The position numbers and the translations under genes were made by a program. The notes under the pieces are model-generated. The model had not been told where the DNA came from and searched no databases. It was given only the letters and a program-made list of their open reading frames with translations. From contig QZKF01000057.1 of the NCBI GenBank assembly GCA_003599455.1, forward strand, positions 32,710-96,709: DNA of 64,000 nt, given 5' to 3'. How positions within the stretch are numbered: the first letter of the stretch is position 1; each line of letters opens with the position of its first letter. Source of the stretch: Comamonadaceae bacterium (GTDB lineage Bacteria > Pseudomonadota > Gammaproteobacteria > Burkholderiales > Burkholderiaceae_C). This document shows positions 55,577-62,575 of this stretch, piece after piece.

Positions 55577-56546
55577 GCAAAAACCTTCCCTCTGTATCGT
55601 CACACCCGCGCTGGCCGACGCCAACAACGGCAACTGGCAGACCGCGCAACGCTGGGCGCGGCTGCTCTCGGGCCATTATCGGGTGAGCCTTGCGCGGCAA
55701 TGGCCCGACGCGCAGGTGCCCGACGCCGACCTGCTGCTGGCGCTGCACGCGCGGCGCTCGGCCACGTCGGTGGCGGCCTGGGCCGGGACGGGGCGACCGC
55801 TGGTGGTGGTGCTCACCGGCACCGACCTGTACCGCGACATCGCCCACGACGCCAGCGCGCAGCGCTCCCTGGCCCTGGCGCACCGCCTCGTCGTGCTGCA
55901 GGAACAGGGGCTGCTGGCCCTGCCGCCGGCGCTGCGCCCGAAATGCCGCGTGGTGTTCCAGTCCAGCCCGCGCCGCCAGAGCCTGCCCAAGACCACGGCC
56001 CACCTGCGCGCGGTGATGGTGGGCCACCTGCGCGACGAAAAATGGCCGCAGACCCTGTTCGAGGCGGCCCGCCTGCTGCGCGCCGACGAGGGCATCCGCA
56101 TCGACCACATCGGCCACGCGCTGGACCCGGCGCTGGGCGAGGCGGCGCGCCAGACCGCGCTGGACTGCCCGCACTACCGCTGGCTCGGGGGCCTGCCGCA
56201 CGCCGCCACGCGCCAGCGCATCCAGCGCGCGCACGTGCTGGTGCACACCAGCCGCATGGAAGGCGGCGCGCACGTGATCCTGGAGGCCGTGCGCTGCGGC
56301 ACGCCGGTGCTGGCCTCGCACATCCCCGGCAACGTGGGCATGCTCGGCGCGGGCTATGGCGGTTATTTCCCGCCCGGCGACGCGCACGCGCTCGCCGCGC
56401 TGCTGCGCCAGTGCCGCACGGGCTTGGCCGCGCCGGCTGGCAGGCTGGCGGCGCTGCAAGCACAATGCGAGGCCAGAGCACCGCTCTTCGATCCCCGTGC
56501 CGAGCAGGCCGCCCTGCTGGCCGTGCTGGCCGAACTGCTGCCGTGA
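55575..56546 (+). CDS. senB: Selenosugar synthase SenB (glycosyltransferase)
   Basis: A GT-B-fold glycosyltransferase of 323 residues which, in the described pathway, makes a selenosugar from UDP-GlcNAc and selenophosphate. The start SLCIVTPALADANNGNWQTAQRWARLL is the SenB hallmark. The donor-binding half contains VHTSRMEGGAHVILEAVRCGTPVLASHIPGNVGMLG with the conserved E(x7)E. It is divergent from senA with overlapping start codons and lies upstream of selD. A CACAAT at 55550-55555 is a possible -10 box inside senA. Confidence 0.92.
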   Translation: MQKPSLCIVTPALADANNGNWQTAQRWARLLSGHYRVSLARQWPDAQVPDADLLLALHARRSATSVAAWAGTGRPLVVVLTGTDLYRDIAHDASAQRSLALAHRLVVLQEQGLLALPPALRPKCRVVFQSSPRRQSLPKTTAHLRAVMVGHLRDEKWPQTLFEAARLLRADEGIRIDHIGHALDPALGEAARQTALDCPHYRWLGGLPHAATRQRIQRAHVLVHTSRMEGGAHVILEAVRCGTPVLASHIPGNVGMLGAGYGGYFPPGDAHALAALLRQCRTGLAAPAGRLAALQAQCEARAPLFDPRAEQAALLAVLAELLP

Positions 56547-56589
56547 GCGCACCCGCTGCGCGCGCCACCCCATCCCTCCGGAGATCCCC

Positions 56590-57663
56590 ATGAACGCACC
56601 CCTGAAACCCGCCGCCACCCAGCCGCGCCTCACCAGCCTCTCGCACGGGGGCGGCTGCGGCTGCAAGATCGCACCCGGCGTGCTCAGCGAGATCCTCAAG
56701 GGCACCAGCGCGATGCCCATGCCCAAGGAACTGCTGGTGGGCATCGAGACCGCCGACGACGCCGCCGTGTACCAGCTCAACGACGAGCAGGCGCTGATCG
56801 CCACCACCGATTTCTTCATGCCCATCGTCGACGACCCGTACGACTTCGGGCGCATCGCTGCGACCAACGCCATCAGCGACGTGTACGCCATGGGTGGCAC
56901 GCCCATCATGGCGCTGGCGCTGGTGGGCATGCCGATCAACGTGCTGTCCACCGAGACCATCGGCAAGATCCTCGAAGGCGGGCAGGACGTGTGCCGCGCC
57001 GCCGGCATCCCGATCGCGGGCGGCCACACCATCGACTCGGTCGAGCCCATCTACGGCCTGGTCGCGCTGGGCCTGGTGCACCCCAAGCGCGTCAAGCGCA
57101 ACGCCGACGCCAAGGTGGGCGACCGCCTGATCCTGGGCAAGCCGATCGGCGTGGGCGTGCTCTCGGCCGCGCTCAAGAAGGACGCGCTGTCGCCCCAGGG
57201 CTATGCGCAGATGATCGCCCACACCACGAAGCTCAACACCCCGGGCCCGGACCTGGCCGCCATTGAAGGCGTGCACGCGCTCACCGACATCACCGGCTTC
57301 GGCCTGGCCGGCCATGTGCTGGAGATGGCGCGCGGCTCGGCCACCACGGTGCGCCTGGACATGGCGCGTGTGCCCCTGATCGAGGGCGTGCGCGAACTCG
57401 CCGCGGCCGGCATGGTGACCGGCGCCTCTGGCCGCAACTGGGCCGCCTACGGCCACGAGGTGCGCCTGGGCGCCGGCCTGCAGCCGGTTGACCAGGCCCT
57501 GCTCAGCGATCCGCAGACCAGCGGCGGCCTGCTCGTGGCCTGCGCGCCCGAAGCGGTGGATGCGGTGCTCGCGGTGTTCCAGCGCCATGGCTTCGCGGTG
57601 GCGGCCGATGTGGGCGAGATCGTGGCGGCGCGGGCCGACGGCGTGCGGCTCGAAGTGGCCTGA
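56590..57663 (+). CDS. selD: Selenide, water dikinase (SelD/SenC)
   Basis: Makes selenophosphate from selenide and ATP; 357 residues. The active-site loop SHGGGCGCKIAP has C23 and K26, equivalent to the catalytic Cys17 and Lys20 of the E. coli enzyme; Cys rather than selenocysteine is used. GFGLAGH and DPQTSGGLL are the ATP-binding and C-terminal family motifs. It lies 43 bp downstream of senB, where it plays the senC role. It could also serve selenoprotein or tRNA selenation, but no selA/selB genes are in view. Confidence 0.95.
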   Translation: MNAPLKPAATQPRLTSLSHGGGCGCKIAPGVLSEILKGTSAMPMPKELLVGIETADDAAVYQLNDEQALIATTDFFMPIVDDPYDFGRIAATNAISDVYAMGGTPIMALALVGMPINVLSTETIGKILEGGQDVCRAAGIPIAGGHTIDSVEPIYGLVALGLVHPKRVKRNADAKVGDRLILGKPIGVGVLSAALKKDALSPQGYAQMIAHTTKLNTPGPDLAAIEGVHALTDITGFGLAGHVLEMARGSATTVRLDMARVPLIEGVRELAAAGMVTGASGRNWAAYGHEVRLGAGLQPVDQALLSDPQTSGGLLVACAPEAVDAVLAVFQRHGFAVAADVGEIVAARADGVRLEVA

Positions 57664-57686
57664 ACCGCAGCCAGACCCGGCGGACC

Positions 57687-58298
57687 GTGAACAAGAGCAT
57701 CGAATTCTTCGACCGGCAGTTCCGCCAGGCGCCGGCCGAGGCCTCGCTCAGGCTCAACCCGTTTGAAGCGCAGGCGCTGCCCCACGTGCACGGCGAGGTG
57801 CTCGATTTCGGCAGCGGCATGGGCAACCTGACTTTTGCCGCTGCCGCGCGGGGCTGCCGCGTGACCGCGCTGGACGGCAGCGCGGCGGCGGTGGCGCACA
57901 TGCAGCGGCGCGCCGCGCTCGAAGGCCTGCCGGTGGTGGCCACGCAGGCCGACCTGAGCGACTACCCGATCCGGCAGAGCTACGACACCGTGGTGTGCAT
58001 CGGCCTGTTGATGTTCTTCGATGGCCCCACGGGCTGGCGCGTGCTGGGCGAGCTCCAGCGCAGCACGCGCCCGGGCGGCTGCCTGGTGCTCAATGTGCTG
58101 GTGCAGGGCACCACCTACATGGACATGTTCGACGCCGAGCGCCACTGCCTGTTCACGCCCGAGGCATTGCGGCAGCACTTTGCCGGCTGGCGCATCGACA
58201 GCTGCGAACTCGCGGACTTCGACGCGCCGGGCCAGACCCTCAAGCGCTTCTGCACCCTGATTGCCCACAAACCCCTCAACGACCCTGCACCGACATGA
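57687..58298 (+). CDS. Class I SAM-dependent methyltransferase
   Basis: A 203-residue methyltransferase beginning with GTG. The SAM loop is VLDFGSGMGNLTFAAAARG and the acidic loop TALDGS. FCTLIAHKP closes the fold. The central region (MFFDGPTGWRVLGELQRSTRPGGCLVLNVLVQGTTYMD) resembles TehB/thiopurine-type methyltransferases that can act on tellurium, selenium or sulfur compounds. It starts 24 bp after selD and overlaps the next gene by ATGA, so it belongs to the selenium transcript. A selenium-methylating role is a reasonable guess only. Confidence 0.82.
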   Translation: MNKSIEFFDRQFRQAPAEASLRLNPFEAQALPHVHGEVLDFGSGMGNLTFAAAARGCRVTALDGSAAAVAHMQRRAALEGLPVVATQADLSDYPIRQSYDTVVCIGLLMFFDGPTGWRVLGELQRSTRPGGCLVLNVLVQGTTYMDMFDAERHCLFTPEALRQHFAGWRIDSCELADFDAPGQTLKRFCTLIAHKPLNDPAPT

Positions 58299-58678
58299 AA
58301 CGACAACGCATCAGCTCCGGCTCCCCCTTCGAGGCACAGATCGGCTATTCGCGCGCCGTGGTCGCGGGCGACTGGGTGTTCGTCTCGGGCACCACCGGCT
58401 TCGACTACGCCACCATGACGATTTCCGACGACGTGGTGCAGCAGGCCGAGCAGTGCCTGCAGAACATCCAGGCCGCGCTGCAACAGGCCGGCGCCAGCCT
58501 CGACGACGTGGTGCGCGTCAACTACGTGCTGCCCGATGCCTCGCTGTTCGAGGCCTGCTGGCCGGTGCTGCGCAAGCACTTCGGCAAGGCCCGCCCCGCG
58601 GCCATGATGATCTCCGCCGGCCTGCTGGACCCGCGCATGAAGATCGAGATCGAGGTCACGGCGCTCAAGGCGAGTTGA
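58295..58678 (+). CDS. RidA family protein (YjgF/YER057c/UK114)
   Basis: A 127-residue RidA-like protein; family members hydrolyse reactive imines and enamines. Hallmarks are VSGTTGFDYATMTISDDVVQQAEQCLQNIQAALQQAGASLDDVVRVNYVL and RPAAMMISAGLLDPRMKIEIEVTAL. The catalytic Arg usual near position 105 (R-N/P-x) is replaced in part (DPRMKIEIE keeps an Arg). Its ATG overlaps the methyltransferase stop. Its role with the selenium genes is unknown. Confidence 0.88.
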   Translation: MKRQRISSGSPFEAQIGYSRAVVAGDWVFVSGTTGFDYATMTISDDVVQQAEQCLQNIQAALQQAGASLDDVVRVNYVLPDASLFEACWPVLRKHFGKARPAAMMISAGLLDPRMKIEIEVTALKAS

Positions 58679-58683
58679 TCGAG

Positions 58684-59379
58684 ATGACCCCACCCCGCAT
58701 CCTCGCCTTCGATGTCTTCGGCACCGTGGTCAACTGGCATGACAGCATCGTGCGCGAGGTGCGCGCCCTGTATCCGCAGGTGGACGCCGACGCCTTTGCG
58801 CTGGCCTGGCGTGCGGGTTACCAGCCCACCATGCAACGCGTGCGCTCGGGCGAGCTGGGCTGGACCCTGCTCGACGACCTGCACCGCATCATTCTTGACG
58901 AACTGCTGCCCCGCTTCGGCCTGGGCTATCTGCCCGAGGCGGAGAAGCTGCACCTGAATCAGGTGTGGCACCGGCTCGACGCCTGGCCCGATGTGGTGGA
59001 GGGGCTCACGCGGCTGAAGACCGGACACACGGTGTGCAGCCTGTCCAACGGCAACACCGGGCTGCTGACGAACATGGCCCGCCATGCCGGCCTGCCCTGG
59101 GACCGCATCCTCTCGGCCGAAGACTTCCACGCCTACAAGCCCGACCCGGCGACCTACCTCGGTGTGGCGCGGGTGTTCGGCGTGGCGCCGGGCGAGGTGA
59201 TGATGGTCGCCACGCACCAGGACGACCTGGCCGCGGCGCGCGCCTGTGGCCTGGCCACGGCCTATGTGGAGCGGCCGCACGAGTTCGGCGCGGACCGGCC
59301 GAAGTATGTGAAGGCCGACCCGGCCAACACGCTGCACGCGCGCAGCTTCATCCACCTGGCCGAGCTGCTGGGCTGCTGA
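58684..59379 (+). CDS. HAD hydrolase, haloacid dehalogenase type II
   Basis: A 231-residue HAD-superfamily protein. Motif I has the nucleophile D10 in LAFDVFGTVVNWHDS; motif II is CSLSNGNTGLL; the motif III Lys is in AYKPDPATYLG; and motif IV is VATHQDDLAAARACGL. This set places it near the L-2-haloacid dehalogenases, though the family also includes phosphatases. It lies 5 bp after the RidA-like gene and probably ends this transcript. A GC-rich hairpin follows the stop. Confidence 0.88.
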   Translation: MTPPRILAFDVFGTVVNWHDSIVREVRALYPQVDADAFALAWRAGYQPTMQRVRSGELGWTLLDDLHRIILDELLPRFGLGYLPEAEKLHLNQVWHRLDAWPDVVEGLTRLKTGHTVCSLSNGNTGLLTNMARHAGLPWDRILSAEDFHAYKPDPATYLGVARVFGVAPGEVMMVATHQDDLAAARACGLATAYVERPHEFGADRPKYVKADPANTLHARSFIHLAELLGC

Positions 59380-59401
59380 CGGCGGCCGCGCCGCCGCCGG
59401 G

Positions 59402-60199
59402 TTACTCGACGCGCACGCTGGCGCTCACCGCATCCACCATGGGTCTGGCCGGTTCGAGGTTGTCCAGCAGTTCGAGCTTGAGGCTGTAACTGCCGGCCGG
59501 TGGTGCCAGCCAGACCTCGGTCTGGCCCTCGCGGAAGTCGAGCACGGCGGCGCCGGTCTTGCCGTTGGCCGGGGTGACGGTCAGGCGGAAATGGCCGGTC
59601 TCGGGAATCTTCTGGGCCTCGTGCGCCACGTTGAGCGCCGAGGCATGGAACTGCACGCGGAACGGGGTCTTCGTGACCGGGCCGTCCAGGCCCAGGGCCA
59701 GGCCCTTGACCGACAGGGTCTTGGGGTCGGTCGGGTTTTTCTTCGTCACCGTGATGGTGGCGGGCTTGCTGTAGACGAAGTGCGGCAGGTGCTTCTGGTC
59801 GGCCAGCAGCATGCGCAGCGTGTAGGTGCCCGGCTCCAGCGTGAGCGCCGTCTCCATCTGGCCCTTGCCGAAGTGGATGTACTGCTCGTTGAAGGGCAGT
59901 GCCTGCTTGAAGTTCAGCGGCAGGTCGCGGTTGACCAGCAGGTGGTGGTGGCCGCTCTTGGCGCGGCCCGGTTGCGCGATCGGCGCCAGGCCCCAGCCGC
60001 CGGAGAGGCCGAACTTGAGCAGGTAGGGCGTCTCGATGCGGTCACCGTCCTTGAGGTTGGTGAAATAGGCCTCGGCCGTCAGCCGCGGTGGCGCGGCCTG
60101 CCAGGGGTGCTGCTTGTCGGCGGGAGCCGGGGCCTGGGCCTGGACGGCGCCCGCGAGCAACAGGCTGGTGAGCAGAAGGGCGGGGCGCGAGACGTTCAT
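59402..60199 (-). CDS. Exported DUF4399 protein with an internal duplication
   Basis: A 265-residue exported protein. The signal peptide is MNVSRPALLLTSLLLAGAVQAQA. The first DUF4399 unit spans about residues 40-150, with VEF-like LLKFGLSGGWGLAPIAQPGRAKSGHHHLLVN, HFGKGQMETALTLEPGTYTLRMLLADQKHLPH. A second, diverged unit (about 160-260) repeats the plan (GHFRLTV, GQTEVWLAPPAGSYSLKLELLDN) without the histidines. The GHHH cluster suggests metal binding in unit one. Function is unknown. The gene is convergent with the HAD gene. Confidence 0.78.
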   Translation of the reverse strand: MNVSRPALLLTSLLLAGAVQAQAPAPADKQHPWQAAPPRLTAEAYFTNLKDGDRIETPYLLKFGLSGGWGLAPIAQPGRAKSGHHHLLVNRDLPLNFKQALPFNEQYIHFGKGQMETALTLEPGTYTLRMLLADQKHLPHFVYSKPATITVTKKNPTDPKTLSVKGLALGLDGPVTKTPFRVQFHASALNVAHEAQKIPETGHFRLTVTPANGKTGAAVLDFREGQTEVWLAPPAGSYSLKLELLDNLEPARPMVDAVSASVRVE

Positions 60200-60251
60200 G
60201 GCGTTGATCCAGGATGGGATACCCCCGAGTCTATCCACCGACCCGCGTGTC

Positions 60252-61403
60252 TCATGTCCGCTGGTAACGCATCACAAACCCGCGATCGATCCGGTCCTTC
60301 CACTTCCAGGCCCAGCCGCCTTCGGCGTGCAGAGGCCCGTAGCTCGCGATCGCGTGGCCGGTGCCGCAGGACAGCAGGTTGAGCGTGTGCTTCGGCGGGG
60401 TGTGCGGCTGCAGTGGCTGTGCGCCGTGCGCGGCCAGCAGGTTGTGCGCCAGCGGCGGGCCCGCGCGCACCGCGTACACGCCGCTTTTCGGGTGCGGCAG
60501 GTCGGCGCGGCTGGCCACGTCGCCGGCGGCGAACACGTTGGCGTGGCTGGTGCTCTGCTGGCAGGCGTTCACCAGCACATGGCCTTCGTCCGACAGCGCC
60601 AGGCCGCTGCCCTGCAGCCAGGCCGGGGCGTGCGTGCCGATGGCCAGCAGCGGCACGTCGCAGGCCAAGCGCGCGCCGTTGCCCAGGTGCACCTCACCCT
60701 CGGTGATGCCGGTGCAGGCCTCGCGCAGCACGGTGATGCCGCGTCGCTTGAGCTGGCGCAGCACGCGACGCTGCACGCCGGGTGTGTAGTTGGCGGCGAC
60801 CTCGGGCCCGCCGGTGACCAGCGTGAAGCGCGCTCCCGGCATGCCATGGAGGCGGATCGCCTGCTCGGCCGCGAAGACGAGTTCGATGCCGCCCGCGCCC
60901 GCGCCCACCACGGCGAGCGAGACCGGCTGGCGCTGCGCCAGCGCCATCACCTGGGGCCAGAGCGTGGTGAAGGCTTCGATGGGCCGGATCGCCAGCGCGT
61001 GCGTGGCCGCGCCGGGCATGTCGGCTTCGAGCCGGGTGCGGTCGAGCACGGCGCCGGTGTCGATGGACAGCAGGTCGTAGCCCAGCGTGGCGGGCATGTC
61101 CGGTGCGCCCTGGACCGGGCTGACCTGCACGGTCTGGCCCGCCGCGTCGATGCCGCTGCAGCGGCCCTGCAGCCAGCGTGCGCCGGCCGCGCGCACCAGC
61201 GGCTCCAGCGCGATGCGGCAGTCGTCCTCGCTGTAGCGTCCGGCGACGAAGCCGGGGGTCATGCCGCTGTAGGTCTGGTGCGCGAACGGCGTGAGCACCG
61301 TCACGTCCAGATCGCCCGGGTGGTGCTCGGCCAGTTGGGCCAGCACATGCACGTGGGCATGGCCGGCGCCGAGCAGCAGGAGTTTCTTGATGCCGTGGTG
61401 CAT
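60252..61403 (-). CDS. SelD-linked FAD/NAD(P)-dependent oxidoreductase
   Basis: A 383-residue flavoprotein of the pyridine nucleotide-disulfide oxidoreductase superfamily. The FAD loop is LLLLGAGHAHVHVLAQLAEH and the NAD(P) loop is VVGAGAGGIELVFA. The segment AHQTYSGMTPGFVAGRYSEDDCRIAL matches the subfamily often found fused to the N-terminus of SelD (known as Nterm_to_SelD). Here it is a separate gene 2.6 kb from selD. It probably supplies reduced selenium or removes an oxidised form; this is inferred. The ATG at 61403 is the family start. Confidence 0.85.
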   Translation of the reverse strand: MHHGIKKLLLLGAGHAHVHVLAQLAEHHPGDLDVTVLTPFAHQTYSGMTPGFVAGRYSEDDCRIALEPLVRAAGARWLQGRCSGIDAAGQTVQVSPVQGAPDMPATLGYDLLSIDTGAVLDRTRLEADMPGAATHALAIRPIEAFTTLWPQVMALAQRQPVSLAVVGAGAGGIELVFAAEQAIRLHGMPGARFTLVTGGPEVAANYTPGVQRRVLRQLKRRGITVLREACTGITEGEVHLGNGARLACDVPLLAIGTHAPAWLQGSGLALSDEGHVLVNACQQSTSHANVFAAGDVASRADLPHPKSGVYAVRAGPPLAHNLLAAHGAQPLQPHTPPKHTLNLLSCGTGHAIASYGPLHAEGGWAWKWKDRIDRGFVMRYQRT

Positions 61404-61414
61404 GGGCCCCGATG

Positions 61415-61950
61415 TTACGGGGTGCTCGCGGAGGCGCCTGTCGCCCAGCGCAGGTCGCCCACCCAGCCGCTGCTGGTGCTGGCGGTGTTGTCGCTGTCGG
61501 CACCGATCAGCACGCGCGTGACGGCGGGTGCCGCGCTGCGTGGCGTGCCGGCGCCGTCGGGCAGTTCGTCGGCGAAGAGCGCAATGAAGTCTTGCGCCAC
61601 GTCGCGCGACTCGGCGACCCAGCGCGCGAGCGCTGCGCCCTGGCCCTGCAGGCTGATGAAGCGCACGCGTTTCGAGTACGGGTTGGCGCCCTGCAGGCCC
61701 GCCGGATGGCTGCTGTCCCACACGTAGCACACGGTGGCCGCGGGCAAGGCCTCGCCACTCACGCGGCGCGCGATGCGCAACACCGTGCGCTCCACGAAGG
61801 GCACGCGGTCGAGCGCGTGGTCGAACATCACGCAGACCTTGAGCGCGGCATCGTCACCGGCCTTGGTGAGGATGTCCGCCGGCGCCTGGCCGCCCGAGAG
61901 CGGTTCGTCCAGCCGCCAGCGCCACTGCAGGCGGGCGGGTGCGGGGCGGC
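61415..61950 (-). CDS. DUF3047 family protein, 5' part missing at a sequence junction
   Basis: About 178 residues of a DUF3047 protein. Family segments are LQWRWRLDEPLSGGQAPADILTKAGDDAALKVCVMFDH, ATVCYVWDSSHPAG, KRVRFISLQ, EDFIALFADELP-like and VTRVLIGADSDNTASTSSGWVGDLRW. The N-terminal signal peptide and first 60 or so residues are absent: upstream of about 61950 the frame runs into unrelated DNA. It ends 12 bp from the flavoprotein start. I read it as truncated by an assembly join, not as a natural pseudogene. Confidence 0.75.
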
Positions 61951-61965
61951 CACCACGCGATACCC
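61935..61965. other. Probable chimeric junction between two genomes
   Basis: On the left a DUF3047 gene loses its 5' part. On the right a DUF6174 gene loses its 3' end. Codon choice changes from CTG-rich to CTC-rich for Leu, and gene types change from Comamonadaceae to Gemmatimonadota-like. No transposase, tRNA or repeat marks the point. Confidence 0.65.
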
Positions 61966-62388
61966 CTGCTCCTCGTCGGCGACGTTGGCCTCGTAGTCGA
62001 TCCAGAAGTCGAGGGGGATCCCCGTCTCCGGGTCCCAGGTGACCTGGATCTGGTGGGCGCCCTGCCCCACCGCGTCCTCCAGGACGTCGAAGAGCCCTTC
62101 CACGCCCGGAAAGTAGGGTTGGAGCTCCGTGGACACCGGGGCCCCGTCGGACGTGTAGACCCGGGCCTGCACCTGACCCGACGCCACCCGGACCCGCACC
62201 GGGCCGCGGCCCGTCTCCCCGCAGAAGCAGAGGCGCTCCACCTCGTAGACGTAGATCGGCGGGCGGAGGGCCTCCCAGATGGCGCGGTTGGCGGCGATCT
62301 CCCGGCGGAGGTCGTCGTCCCCGGGTCCCAGGTCGGCGCACGCCGCCAGCGTCACGGCGAGGGCGAGGGTGGTCAGGAGCGGGCGCAT
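61950..62388 (-). CDS. DUF6174-like lipoprotein, 3' end cut at the junction
   Basis: About 145 residues of a small exported lipoprotein. The signal peptide ends in a lipobox (LAAC in AVTLAACADLG). The core LRPPIYVYEVERLCFCGETGRGPVRVRVASGQV, then WDPETGIPLDFWIDYEANVADEEQGYRV, fits DUF6174, a family frequent in Gemmatimonadota and related soil phyla. The CFC motif is typical. The last residues are probably lost at the junction near 61950. ATG at 62388 is preceded by GGA; ATG at 62397 is an alternative. Confidence 0.7.
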
Positions 62389-62575
62389 CGTGGCCATTCC
62401 GGGAAGTGGGGGACCGCACGTGCCCCACGGCGGGGCCGTGCGGCACTTCGTGGAGGGAAACGACCCGCCGGCGCCCCGTGTGACGCGTCCTCGCCAGGCT
62501 TTCGCCGGGCGGGGTCGAAGCCTCATCTTGCTGCAGCGCCCGATCCCTCGGCCTCCGCCCCTCTCGAGGAAAGCG

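Noticed and set aside
59380..59400. GGCGG/CCGCC hairpin after the HAD gene
   Set aside because: Short and without a T run. Such stems arise often by chance in this GC content, so it is not listed as a terminator.
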